Shown: piece after piece, positions 34,366 to 42,763 of the stretch | Position numbering within the stretch: position 1 is the first letter of the stretch | How the letters are laid out: the number at the start of each line of letters is the position of its first letter | DNA from: Xanthobacter dioxanivorans | Lineage (GTDB): Bacteria > Pseudomonadota > Alphaproteobacteria > Rhizobiales > Xanthobacteraceae | Length of the DNA: 64,000 nt | Reading direction: 5' to 3' | Assembly: GCF_016807805.1 (NCBI RefSeq) | Contig: NZ_CP063362.1 | Location: forward strand, 5,808,501 to 5,872,500 | Made by a program: the position numbers and the translations under genes | Notes under the pieces: model-generated | Database searches by the model: none | Seen by the model: the letters and a program-made list of their open reading frames with translations, nothing else | What the model was told of the DNA's origin: nothing

Positions 34366-36012
34366 ATGAAGCACTTCTTCAATTCCGCCGACACCCTTGT
34401 TTCCGACGCCATCGACGGCCTCATCCTCGGCTCGGGCGGACGCCTCGCGCGGCTCGACGGTTATCCGGAAATCAAGGTGGTGGTGCGCACCGACCGGCCG
34501 GCGGATCGGGTCGCGGTCATCTCGGGCGGCGGGTCGGGGCACGAGCCGGCCCATGCCGGCTTCGTCGGCGAGGGCCTGCTCGATGCCGCCGTCTGCGGCG
34601 AGGTCTTCGCCTCACCCACGGTGGACGCGGTGCTGGCCGCCATTCTCGCCGTGACCGGGCCGGCGGGGTGCCTGCTCATCGTCAAGAACTATGGCGGCGA
34701 CCGGCTCAATTTCGGGCTCGCCGCCGAGCGCGCCCGCGCCCTCGGCCTTGATGTCGAGATGGTGATCGTCGGCGATGACATCGCCTTGCCCGACAATCCC
34801 CGCCCGCGCGGCATCGCCGGCACCGTCTTCGTGCACAAGGCGGCGGGGTTTGCCGCCGCCGCCGGCCTGCCGCTGGCCGAAGTCACCCGCAGGGCCAAGG
34901 ATGCGGCGGGGGCGGTGAAGTCGCTCGGCGTCGCCACCGCGACCTGCTCCATTCCCGGCCGGCCCGCCGAGGCGCGGATGGAGGACGGCCATGCCGAGCT
35001 CGGCCTCGGCATCCATGGCGAGCCGGGGCTGGAGCGCATCGTGCTGCCTGGCGCGGCCCGGCTGGTGGCCGACATGATCGGCCGCTTCGGCGCCGATGTG
35101 CGGGAGGCCCCCCGGCTCGCCCTCCTCCTCAACAACCTCGGCGGCGCGCCGGCGCTGGAGCTTTCCATCGTGCTGCGCGAGATCCTGCTGAGCCCCGTCG
35201 GACCACGCATCGAGCTGGTGCTCGGACCCGCAGGAGCAGTGACCGCACTCGACATGCGCGGCTTCTCCATCTCCCTGATGCCACTCGATGATTCACGCCA
35301 TGCCTGGCTCACCGCGCCGGTGGCCGTGCCGGCGTGGCCGGCGGCGCGGACGCCCGGAGCGATCACCGTCATCGAGCCCTCGCGCCGGCTCCAGGCGCGG
35401 GTGGTCGCGGCCTCCGCCGACCCGGCGGCGCGCAAGCTCATCCGAACCATCTGCGACACGCTCATCGCCGCACAGCACGATCTCGACGCCCTGGACGCCC
35501 GGGTCGGCGACGGCGACACCGGCTCCACCTTCGCCGCCGCCGCGCGCAAGGTTGGGGCCGACCTCGACCTCCTCCCGCTCGCCGATCCGGCCGCCTTGTG
35601 CGAGGCCGTCGCCGAGCGGCTCTCGCGGGTGATGGGCGGGTCGAGCGGGGTCCTTCTGTCCATCTTCGCCGCGGCCGCCGGCGTCGCGCTGAAGCGGGGC
35701 GACAGCGTTGCCATGGCGCTCCGCGCCGGCGCCGGGCGCATGCAGCATTATGGCGGCGCGGCGCCGGGCGACCGCACCATGATCGACGCGCTGCTGCCGG
35801 CCGTCCGCGCGCTCGCCGACGGTGCGGGCCTTGCCGCCGCCGCCCTCGCCGCGCGGGCCGGTGCGAACGCCACTGCGGCGATGACATCCGCCCGCGCCGG
35901 CCGATCGAGCTACCTGTCGGCGGCCGACCTCGCGGGGGTGGTGGACCCCGGCGCCGAGGCGGTCGCTCGCGTCATGGAGGCGCTGGCGAAGCGCTCCACC
36001 GCGCCGTCCTGA
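34366..36012 (+). CDS. dihydroxyacetone kinase, ATP-dependent DhaK-DhaL fusion
   Basis: 548 residues. DhaK domain (1-335): GGGSGHEPAHAGFVG with His59, NYGGDRLNF with Asp112, and GIHGEPG with His217, the residue that binds dihydroxyacetone covalently. DhaL domain (about 350-548): ARVGDGDTGSTF coordinates Mg-ATP, and MGGSSGVLLSIF and GDRTMIDAL follow. Fusion of both domains indicates an ATP-dependent enzyme of the Citrobacter type rather than a PTS-dependent one. It is the only plus-strand gene in the catabolic locus, divergent from gntR and convergent with the ring-opening amidohydrolase. It may phosphorylate a triose or other ketose product. ATG 34366 was chosen because it opens the conserved MKHFFN start. 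Confidence 0.9.
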   Translation: MKHFFNSADTLVSDAIDGLILGSGGRLARLDGYPEIKVVVRTDRPADRVAVISGGGSGHEPAHAGFVGEGLLDAAVCGEVFASPTVDAVLAAILAVTGPAGCLLIVKNYGGDRLNFGLAAERARALGLDVEMVIVGDDIALPDNPRPRGIAGTVFVHKAAGFAAAAGLPLAEVTRRAKDAAGAVKSLGVATATCSIPGRPAEARMEDGHAELGLGIHGEPGLERIVLPGAARLVADMIGRFGADVREAPRLALLLNNLGGAPALELSIVLREILLSPVGPRIELVLGPAGAVTALDMRGFSISLMPLDDSRHAWLTAPVAVPAWPAARTPGAITVIEPSRRLQARVVAASADPAARKLIRTICDTLIAAQHDLDALDARVGDGDTGSTFAAAARKVGADLDLLPLADPAALCEAVAERLSRVMGGSSGVLLSIFAAAAGVALKRGDSVAMALRAGAGRMQHYGGAAPGDRTMIDALLPAVRALADGAGLAAAALAARAGANATAAMTSARAGRSSYLSAADLAGVVDPGAEAVARVMEALAKRSTAPS

Positions 36013-36031
36013 TGGCTGAGCCCCGCCGGCC

Positions 36032-37138
36032 TCAGGTCGGCTCGGCGCGCCGGACCACCAGCGCCACCGGGCCGCCGCCATCGGGGCCCTGATGCTCCGC
36101 GCCGCCGGAGACATAGATCTCCGTGCGCCCCACCAGGCCCGCCAGCGCCCCGGCCACGAAGGCGCGGGCGTGGCGGGTGGAGGAGATGTCGCTGTCGTCC
36201 AGCATGGTATGGCGATGGCCGCGGATGCGGCCGCTGCGGCTCGCCTCGGCCTTGGCGAGCAAGGCGACAAGGGGAGTGTCGGCCGGTGTCGTCAGGGTGT
36301 CGGCGTCGGCTCCGAGCCGTGCCAGCGCGGCGCGCACCGGGGCGACGTCGATGGCGTCACCCATGACCGCATGGTCGATGGCAAGCGGGCCGGACCATGC
36401 CGCCGACATGCCCAGCACCACCACCTCGTGACCCACCAACTCGATACCACTGGAACAGCTCGCCCGGCCGGACCACAGATCGAGGTCGGCGCAGACCGCC
36501 GCGTCGGTGATCCGGTCCATGCCGATCTCGCCCAGGGCCACGGCGATGCCGAGCGCGCTCGCCCCGCGCGACAGGCCCATGGATTTCAGCGTGTCGGTGG
36601 TGGCGACCTCGGCCCCGCCCGCCCGCGCCTGCGCGATGCGCGGCAGGGTGAGGAGCGGGCACTTCACCTGCACGAAGTGCACGTCCTCGGGACGGGTGAT
36701 CCCGGCGTCCGCCATGGCGCGGCCCACGGCCTGCGCCACCTGCGCCACCTGCCCCATGCGGCCGAGCTGATCGGCCGGCAGATCCGCCGTATGGGCGCTG
36801 CCGATGGCAAGGGCCGCGGCGCCCGGGGCGGACGCCTCCGGCCCTTCGGCCCGCTCGAACACCAGCCAGTGGGGCGCCATGCCGCCCTCGGTGCCGCCGG
36901 ACATGACCAGGCACACCGCATCCGCCGCCGCGTCATCCAGGTGCCGGCGCAGCAGCAGCTGGAGCGACTGGACGGCGAAGCCGCGGGAGAAGTCGTTGAC
37001 GCAGCCATTGCCCTCGGTCTTGCCGAAGATGGCGCGGATGCCGGCGGGCGCGATGGCGCCGGAAGCGATGGCGGCCTCGATGCCGGACACGTCGTCCGGC
37101 GCCGCCGCGCTGATGCGATGAACCTTGGCCACGGGCAT
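36032..37138 (-). CDS. ring-opening amidohydrolase (cyanuric acid amidohydrolase/barbiturase family)
   Basis: 368 residues. The family is built from three tandem repeats, each giving one Lys-Ser pair. Here these are Lys40-Ser80 (FGKTEGNG; VMSGGTEGG), Lys159-Ser230 (VQVKCPLLT; ASCSSGIE) and Lys296-Ser344 (LLAKAEASRSGR; YVSGGAEHQGPDGGGP). All six look intact, so the enzyme should be active. Family members open cyanuric acid to carboxybiuret/biuret or barbiturate to ureidomalonate; sequence alone does not decide between them. Start is ATG 37138, two bases after the upstream stop (TGACCATG); an in-frame ATG at 37150 is possible. An Azorhizobium member of this family has been characterised (recall). 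Confidence 0.9.
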   Translation of the reverse strand: MPVAKVHRISAAAPDDVSGIEAAIASGAIAPAGIRAIFGKTEGNGCVNDFSRGFAVQSLQLLLRRHLDDAAADAVCLVMSGGTEGGMAPHWLVFERAEGPEASAPGAAALAIGSAHTADLPADQLGRMGQVAQVAQAVGRAMADAGITRPEDVHFVQVKCPLLTLPRIAQARAGGAEVATTDTLKSMGLSRGASALGIAVALGEIGMDRITDAAVCADLDLWSGRASCSSGIELVGHEVVVLGMSAAWSGPLAIDHAVMGDAIDVAPVRAALARLGADADTLTTPADTPLVALLAKAEASRSGRIRGHRHTMLDDSDISSTRHARAFVAGALAGLVGRTEIYVSGGAEHQGPDGGGPVALVVRRAEPT

Positions 37139-37140
37139 GG

Positions 37141-38592
37141 TCAGCAGCATCCCGGCTCGAAGTGGCGGGCCATGGCGGCGTCGAGGGCCGGCATGGCGGC
37201 GGAGAGGCCGGCCTTTGCGGCCATGCCGGCGCGCATCTGGGCGAGCACGTCGGCGCGGGCGGCGGGGAAATCGAGGCCCATGAGGGCGCCGTTCCGCACC
37301 ACGGTGCGGCCGCCGACCATGAGTTCGCGGATGTGATGGGCGGTGGCGCGGGTGAGCAGGAGCTCGATGGGATCGAGATCGTCCCGGAGCCGGTCGTCCT
37401 CCAGCCGATCCCAGTCGAGCACCAGCAGATCCGCCGGCGCGCCGGGCGAAACGGTGCCGCCCTCCCCGCTCCCGGTGACGGACCGGCGGCCGTTGACCAG
37501 CGCCATCTCCAGGATGTCCGCGCGGGTCACCGAGGCCTTGAAGCCGGTGCCCAGGTGCAGGAGATGGGCGAGGCGCAGCTCGCGCAGGGCGTCGTCATCC
37601 TCATCCAGCGCCTTGCCGTCCACGCCCAGCGCCACCCGGCAGCCCTTGGCCTTCATCTGCGCCACCGGTCCCATGCCCGAGCGCAGATGCAGGTTGGACG
37701 AGGCGTTGCTGACGATGGTCACGCCGCGTTCCGCCAGCAGCGCCAGTTCGTCCGGGCGCGCCCACACGCAATGCGCCAAGGTGAGGCGGTCGGAGAGCAG
37801 GCCGATGGCATCGAGATGCTTCACGACGCCTTCGGGATAGGTGGCATCGGCCCACGCCCGCTGGTAGCGGGTTTCCAGAAGGTGCATATGCACGCGCCGG
37901 CCGGTGCGGGCGGACGCCTCGGCCACCGCCTCCAGCAGCGCATCGCTGCACCATTGCGGCGCGTTGGGGCCGTACTGCACGTCGAAGCCGGGGCCGCCCG
38001 CCGCCTCGGCCACCGCGTCGGCGAGCTCGATGAAGGCCTTCGGCTCCAGCGGCGTGCGCAGGAACTGGCGGGCAAGCGCGTCGCGGGCCGGCTCCGGGAT
38101 CTCCGCCAGCAGCGGCTCGCTCGGCCCGTAGACCAGCGGGTTCCGGTCCTTCATGGAGACGGCGAAGCCGACGCGCACGCCCACGTCGCGGGCGGCGCGC
38201 GCCACCTCCCGCGCCTCGCCGGGCAGGTCGGTGAAGCCCTGGGCGCGGGTGTAGTGCATCATCACCACCCCGGCCCCGCCCAAAGCGCTGCGGCCGAGGG
38301 CGACGGCGGCCCCGAGATAGGGATCCACCGAGGGGAACAGCGCGAGATAATGCAGCCACGCCTCCAGCGGCTGGCCGGCGGCGCCGATGGAGCTGGAGCG
38401 CACCGAGCGGCCGTGGTCGTGGGCGTTGACCAGCGCCGGCATCACCAGCAGCCGGTCGCCCTCGCTCGGCGCCGCATCGGGGGTGACGGCGGCGATGCGC
38501 CCGTCGGCGATGGTGATCCGCGAGGCCCCCGCCGCCGCGCCGCGGGGATCGGCGAGGAGATGGGCGCAGGCGAGAACGCGGGTATCGCTCAT
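37141..38592 (-). CDS. metal-dependent amidohydrolase (TRZ/ATZ/cytosine deaminase type)
   Basis: 483 residues of the amidohydrolase superfamily with a TIM barrel and flanking beta-sandwich. Metal ligands: His58 and His60 (NAHDHG), a His in VHMHLLETRYQRAW, a His in LTLAHCVWA, and an Asp in LGVDGKALDEDDD. This arrangement is typical of the mononuclear deaminases and dechlorinases that include AtzA/TrzA, guanine and S-adenosylhomocysteine deaminases. It is placed directly upstream of the ring-opening hydrolase, so it may deaminate an amino-triazine or aminopyrimidine to supply that enzyme (inference). ATG 38592 overlaps the stop of the binding-protein gene by four bases. Confidence 0.85.
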   Translation of the reverse strand: MSDTRVLACAHLLADPRGAAAGASRITIADGRIAAVTPDAAPSEGDRLLVMPALVNAHDHGRSVRSSSIGAAGQPLEAWLHYLALFPSVDPYLGAAVALGRSALGGAGVVMMHYTRAQGFTDLPGEAREVARAARDVGVRVGFAVSMKDRNPLVYGPSEPLLAEIPEPARDALARQFLRTPLEPKAFIELADAVAEAAGGPGFDVQYGPNAPQWCSDALLEAVAEASARTGRRVHMHLLETRYQRAWADATYPEGVVKHLDAIGLLSDRLTLAHCVWARPDELALLAERGVTIVSNASSNLHLRSGMGPVAQMKAKGCRVALGVDGKALDEDDDALRELRLAHLLHLGTGFKASVTRADILEMALVNGRRSVTGSGEGGTVSPGAPADLLVLDWDRLEDDRLRDDLDPIELLLTRATAHHIRELMVGGRTVVRNGALMGLDFPAARADVLAQMRAGMAAKAGLSAAMPALDAAMARHFEPGCC

Positions 38593-39629
38593 TTGCCCAC
38601 CTGCGGCGGCATGCGGTCGGCCTTGGGCGGCAGGAAGGCGCGGTCGAACACCTCGGCCGGCGCCGGCTTGCGCGGCAGCTCGAAGGCGTCGGCGATCAAA
38701 GTGATGGCGGCGGCGAGCCGCGCGTCGCTGATGTCGCCGAGCCCCAGTTCGCGCGCCTCCGGCGTGTCGATGAGCGAGGAATAGACATAGATCAGCCGGC
38801 GCTTCTCGATGTCCTTGTTGATCAGCGGCTCCCGCGCGGCGAGCAGGGCGATGGCGGCGTCGGGATCGGCCACCGCCTCCTTGATGGCGCGGTTGATGGC
38901 CTTGAGCAGGCCCTTCACGGCGTCCGGCTTCTCCTTGGCGAGCTTGGGGGAAACCATGATGCCGTTGGAATAGAGGTCGACCCCCGCGTCGGAATAGAAG
39001 ATCCAGCGGAAGTCCTTGTCCGGATCGAGCTTGAGCGCCACGAGGTTCATGTAGCTGGTGGCGGTGAAGATGGCGATGGTGTCCACCTGCCCCTGCAGCA
39101 GCATCTGCTCCTGCAGGTTCGGCGCCACGTTGGTGATGGCGATCTTCGCATAATCGACGCCGTTGGCCTTCGCCAGCAGCGGCAGAAGCTTGAACGAGGC
39201 GCCGCCGGGCGGCGTGCCGAGCCTTGTGCCGGCAAGGTCCTTCACGGCGGTGATCTTGCTGTCCGCCTTGGTGAGCAGAGCGAACGGCGCCTTGTTGTAG
39301 AGCATGTAGACCATGACCGGCGTCTCGGCCGGCCGGGTCGCCGCGTTCTGGATGATGGCGTTCATGTCGCCGAAGCCGGCGTCGTACACCCCCGACATGA
39401 TGCGCGTGACCGTGGTGGCGGAGCCTTCGCCCTGGTCGATGGTGACGTCCAGGTTCTCGGCGGCGAAATAGCCTTTCTCCTTGGCCCAGAAGTACCAGGC
39501 GTGGATGCCCTGGAGCTTCCAGTCGAGGGTGAAGCGGATCTTCGTGGGCTCCGCCTTCGCCGGCTGCTGGGCCAGCGCCGCGCCGCCCGCCAGGAGCAGG
39601 GCCAAGGCGCTTACAACCAATCGTTTCAT
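38589..39629 (-). CDS. ABC transporter substrate-binding protein, NMT1/THI5-like (copy 1)
   Basis: 346 residues with a Sec signal peptide (MKRLVVSALALLLAGGAALA, cleavage near AQQ). The mature part begins KIRFTLDWKLQGIHAWYFWAK, the NMT1/THI5-like pattern found in transporters for pyrimidine-type thiamine precursors, riboflavin and other heterocycles. DVTIDQGEGSATTVTRIMSG is the ligand-contact region. It shares an overall pattern with the second binding protein at 43730. Stop overlaps the amidohydrolase start (ATGA). Confidence 0.87.
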   Translation of the reverse strand: MKRLVVSALALLLAGGAALAQQPAKAEPTKIRFTLDWKLQGIHAWYFWAKEKGYFAAENLDVTIDQGEGSATTVTRIMSGVYDAGFGDMNAIIQNAATRPAETPVMVYMLYNKAPFALLTKADSKITAVKDLAGTRLGTPPGGASFKLLPLLAKANGVDYAKIAITNVAPNLQEQMLLQGQVDTIAIFTATSYMNLVALKLDPDKDFRWIFYSDAGVDLYSNGIMVSPKLAKEKPDAVKGLLKAINRAIKEAVADPDAAIALLAAREPLINKDIEKRRLIYVYSSLIDTPEARELGLGDISDARLAAAITLIADAFELPRKPAPAEVFDRAFLPPKADRMPPQVGK

Positions 39630-39683
39630 GGTCCTACTCCGGAGGTTCTGGTTTTTGATCAGGTGTGGCGGGCGGAGCCGGGC

Positions 39684-40487
39684 TCAGCCCAGGGCCAGCT
39701 CGTCCTTGCGCTTGGCCCAGCCGGTCACCCGCCCCTCGATGACCGAGAAGATGGCGTACAGGCTCACCCCCATCACCGCGAGGATGAGCAGGCCGGCGAA
39801 CACCAAAGGCACGTCGAAGGAGGAGGAGGCGATCATCATGAGGTTGCCGATGCCCCGGTTGGAGGCCACCGTCTCGGCGATCACCACGCCGACGAAGGCC
39901 AGCGTCACCGACACCTTCAGCGAGGCGAAGAAGTAAGGCATGGTGCGCGGCAGGCCGACATTCATGAGGATGTCGAGCTTGCTCGCCCGCCAGGCGCGCA
40001 TCACGTCCTCCAGCTCCGGCTCGGTGGTGGCAAGGCCTGCCGCCACGTTCACCACGATGGGGAACATGCTCATGATCATGGCGGTGAGGATGGCCGGAAC
40101 GGTGCCCGCGCCGAACCACAGGACGAAGATGGGCACCAGCGCCACCTTCGGGATGGACGAGAAGCCGATGAGCAGCGGGTAGCCCGCATCATAGGCCAGG
40201 CGCGAGGAGCCGATGAGCGCGCCGAGGAACACCCCGGCGAGGATGCCGAGCCCGAAGCCGGCCAGCGTGGTGGAGAGCGTCTGGATCGCATGCGGCCAGA
40301 TGGCCGGGGCGTAGGTGATGAGGGCGCCCACCACCTGGGTCGGGCGCGGCAGCACGATCTCCTTCACATGGAAGAGAATGCACGCCACCTCCCACACCAC
40401 GAAGAAGCCGACGATGACGGAGACCGAGGCGATGCGGCGGCGCATGCGCGGGCTGAAGCGGCTCTCGGGTTCGTCCTGCGCGCTCAT
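39684..40487 (-). CDS. ABC transporter permease (SsuC/ThiX-like)
   Basis: 267 residues, six membrane helices, and the BPD_transp_1 loop signature (MRAWRASKLDILMNVGLPRTMPYF) that contacts the ATPase. The start ATG 40487 overlaps the ATPase stop (ATGA). It belongs to the nitrate/sulfonate/pyrimidine-precursor permease group and serves the NMT1-like binding proteins at 38589 and 43730. Confidence 0.88.
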   Translation of the reverse strand: MSAQDEPESRFSPRMRRRIASVSVIVGFFVVWEVACILFHVKEIVLPRPTQVVGALITYAPAIWPHAIQTLSTTLAGFGLGILAGVFLGALIGSSRLAYDAGYPLLIGFSSIPKVALVPIFVLWFGAGTVPAILTAMIMSMFPIVVNVAAGLATTEPELEDVMRAWRASKLDILMNVGLPRTMPYFFASLKVSVTLAFVGVVIAETVASNRGIGNLMMIASSSFDVPLVFAGLLILAVMGVSLYAIFSVIEGRVTGWAKRKDELALG

Positions 40488-41302
40488 GAGGCCAGCTCCG
40501 TGCCGCCGCGCGCGGAGACGATGAGCTCGCGCAGGCGCTGGGTGAGAGAGACGAAATCGGGGGTGTAGGTCATGTCGATGGTGCGCGGGCGGGCGAAGTC
40601 CACCGGGCAATCCTCGATGATCTCGCCGGGACGCGCCCGCATCACGCAGACCCGGTTGGCCAGGTATCCCGCCTCCTTCAGGTCGTGCGTGACGAGCAGC
40701 ACCGTGGGCTTGCGGGTGAGCCAGAGGTCCTGGAGGATCGCCCACAGCTCCTCGCGGGTGAACTGGTCCAGCGCGCCGAACGGCTCGTCCAGCATCAGCA
40801 ATTGGGGATCGTGCACCAGGGCGCGGCACAGGGAGGCGCGCTGGAGCATGCCGCCGGAGAGCTGCCAGGGAAAGCGGTCGGCGAAGCCCTTCAGCCCCAC
40901 CTGCTCCAAAAGCGCGTCGGCGCGGTCGCGGAACTCGGTCTTGCGCTTGGCGCGGTATTCGGCCCGGAACGGCGGGACGATCTTCAGCGGCAGCATCACG
41001 TTGTCGCGGATGGTGAGCCACGGCAGGAGGGTGGGGTTCTGGAACGCCATGCCCACCCGCACCGGCTCGGCGCCCACCTCGCGCCCGGCCACGTAGACAT
41101 AGCCGGTGGAGGCGCGGATGAGGCCCGTCACCAGCTTCAGGATGGTGGACTTGCCGCAGCCGGACGGACCAACCAGGGCGACGAAATCCCCCGATCCGAC
41201 CCGCAGCGCGGTGGTGGCGAGGGCATCGACGCGGGAAGCGCCGCGCCCGTAGCTGAGGGTGACGTCGTGCAGCTCGACGAAGGCTTCGGCGCGCGTGGTC
41301 AT
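40484..41302 (-). CDS. ABC transporter ATP-binding protein (SsuB/ThiZ-like)
   Basis: 272 residues. Walker A GPSGCGKST (45-53), Q-loop MAFQNPTLLPW, signature WQLSGGMLQRASL, Walker B LLMLDEPFGAL, switch His in LLVTHDLKEA. Start ATG 41302 overlaps the hydantoinase-type gene stop by four bases. A longer in-frame reading upstream is the shadow of that hydrolase. Confidence 0.9.
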   Translation of the reverse strand: MTTRAEAFVELHDVTLSYGRGASRVDALATTALRVGSGDFVALVGPSGCGKSTILKLVTGLIRASTGYVYVAGREVGAEPVRVGMAFQNPTLLPWLTIRDNVMLPLKIVPPFRAEYRAKRKTEFRDRADALLEQVGLKGFADRFPWQLSGGMLQRASLCRALVHDPQLLMLDEPFGALDQFTREELWAILQDLWLTRKPTVLLVTHDLKEAGYLANRVCVMRARPGEIIEDCPVDFARPRTIDMTYTPDFVSLTQRLRELIVSARGGTELAS

Positions 41303-42753
41303 GCCGCCACCCCCGGAGGCGAGGCCGCGACCGCGGCGGCGATGGTTTCGTCCAGGTGCCTCGGCTGCGGCACCGGCATCTGCTGGAGGGCGTGCACCGA
41401 GCGGCCGAAGCCCTTCGTGTCGGCCATCAGCGCGCGGTCCTTCACCACGAAGCGGCCGCGCACCATGGTGTGCACCGGCAGGCCCTTCACCGCCCGCCCG
41501 TCCCAGGGCGAGACCTTGGAGCGCGAGTGCAGCTCGCCGTCGCGGAGGGTCCAGGCGCGCTCCAGGTCGACGAAGGCGAGGTCCGCGTCCGCCCCCACCT
41601 GGATCACGCCCTTGCGGGGATAAAGGCCCCAGACCTTGGCCGGGTTCACCGCGCTCCAGCGCACGTAATCGGTGAGGCAATAGCGCCCGTTCGCCACCTC
41701 GGTGAGCATCAGCGGCATCTGGGTCTCCACGCCCGGGAAGCCGCAATCCACGCTCCAGATGTCGGCGCGGGTCTTTTCTTCCGGCGTGTGGGGGGCGTGG
41801 TCGGTGGCGATCATGTCGATGGTGCCGTCGGCGAGCGCCGCCCAGAGCGGCCCCTGGTTCGCCGCCTCGCGCACCGGCGGGTTGACGCGGATGATGCCGC
41901 CCCAGCGCGCATAATCCTCCGCCCCCAGCATCAAATAATGCGGGCAGGTCTCGCCGGTGATGTCCACGCCGCGGGCCTTGGCGTCGCGCAGGGGGCCAAG
42001 CTCGGCGGCGGAGGAGATGTGCAGGATGTGGATGCGCGCGCCGGTCCATTCGGCGAGGATGGCGGCGCGGGCCACCGCCTCCACCGCCACCACGGCCGGG
42101 CGGGAGGCGAGATGGGCGAGGGCGTCGGTGCGCCCGGCGGCGGTGAGCTGGGCCTGCCGCCGCTCCATGATGGAATTGGTCTCGGCATGCAGGGACACCC
42201 GCTTGCCGGTGGGCGCCACCACCTCGAACGCCTCCAGCATGGCCCCGGTGGAGGGCGAGGGAATGCGGCCGAAGGTGTTGCCCATGTAGAGCTTGAAGCC
42301 GATGATTCCGGCCTCGATCAGCTCCGGCACCTTGCCGATGCTGTCCTCGCCCAGCACCGCATAAAGGCCGTAGTCCACATGGGCCTTGGCGGATGCGATG
42401 GCGTGCTTGGCGGACAGGGAGGCGGCATCCGCCACGGTGGGGAGGGTGTTCGGCATGTCGAACACGGTGGTGACGCCGCCGAAGGCGGCCGAGGCCGTGC
42501 CGCTCTCGAAGTCTTCCTTGTGGGTGTAGCCGGGATCGCGGAAATGCACGTGCACGTCGATGGCGCCGGGCAGGATGTGCAGGCCTTGCGCATCGAAGGT
42601 CTCGCGCGCCGGCGGCATGGCCTCGGCGGTGCCCACCGCGATGATCCGCCCGTCGCGCACCGCGATGGAGGCGGGAAAGATGGTGTCGGCGGTGACGATG
42701 CGGCCGCCATGGATGACGAGGTCGGCGACGGGCACCTGGTCGGCGTGTGTCAT
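41299..42753 (-). CDS. allantoinase/dihydropyrimidinase-type cyclic amidohydrolase
   Basis: 484 residues of the dihydroorotase-like group. Metal ligands: His68-Val-His70 (DVHVHFRDPGYTHKEDF), the carboxylated Lys154 (GFKLYMG), His in SLHAETNS, His in RIHILHISSA, and Asp in ATDHAPH. The HFRDPGYTHKEDFxSGTxAAxxGGVTT run, given here only as a consensus, is closest to allantoinases and hydantoinases. It hydrolyses a cyclic amide such as allantoin, hydantoin or dihydropyrimidine. No other ureide genes are present, so allantoin is not certain. ATG 42753 was selected because it opens a family-typical N-terminus; it starts ten bases after the SDR stop. Confidence 0.88.
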   Translation of the reverse strand: MTHADQVPVADLVIHGGRIVTADTIFPASIAVRDGRIIAVGTAEAMPPARETFDAQGLHILPGAIDVHVHFRDPGYTHKEDFESGTASAAFGGVTTVFDMPNTLPTVADAASLSAKHAIASAKAHVDYGLYAVLGEDSIGKVPELIEAGIIGFKLYMGNTFGRIPSPSTGAMLEAFEVVAPTGKRVSLHAETNSIMERRQAQLTAAGRTDALAHLASRPAVVAVEAVARAAILAEWTGARIHILHISSAAELGPLRDAKARGVDITGETCPHYLMLGAEDYARWGGIIRVNPPVREAANQGPLWAALADGTIDMIATDHAPHTPEEKTRADIWSVDCGFPGVETQMPLMLTEVANGRYCLTDYVRWSAVNPAKVWGLYPRKGVIQVGADADLAFVDLERAWTLRDGELHSRSKVSPWDGRAVKGLPVHTMVRGRFVVKDRALMADTKGFGRSVHALQQMPVPQPRHLDETIAAAVAASPPGVAA

Positions 42754-42763
42754 CTCATCCTCC

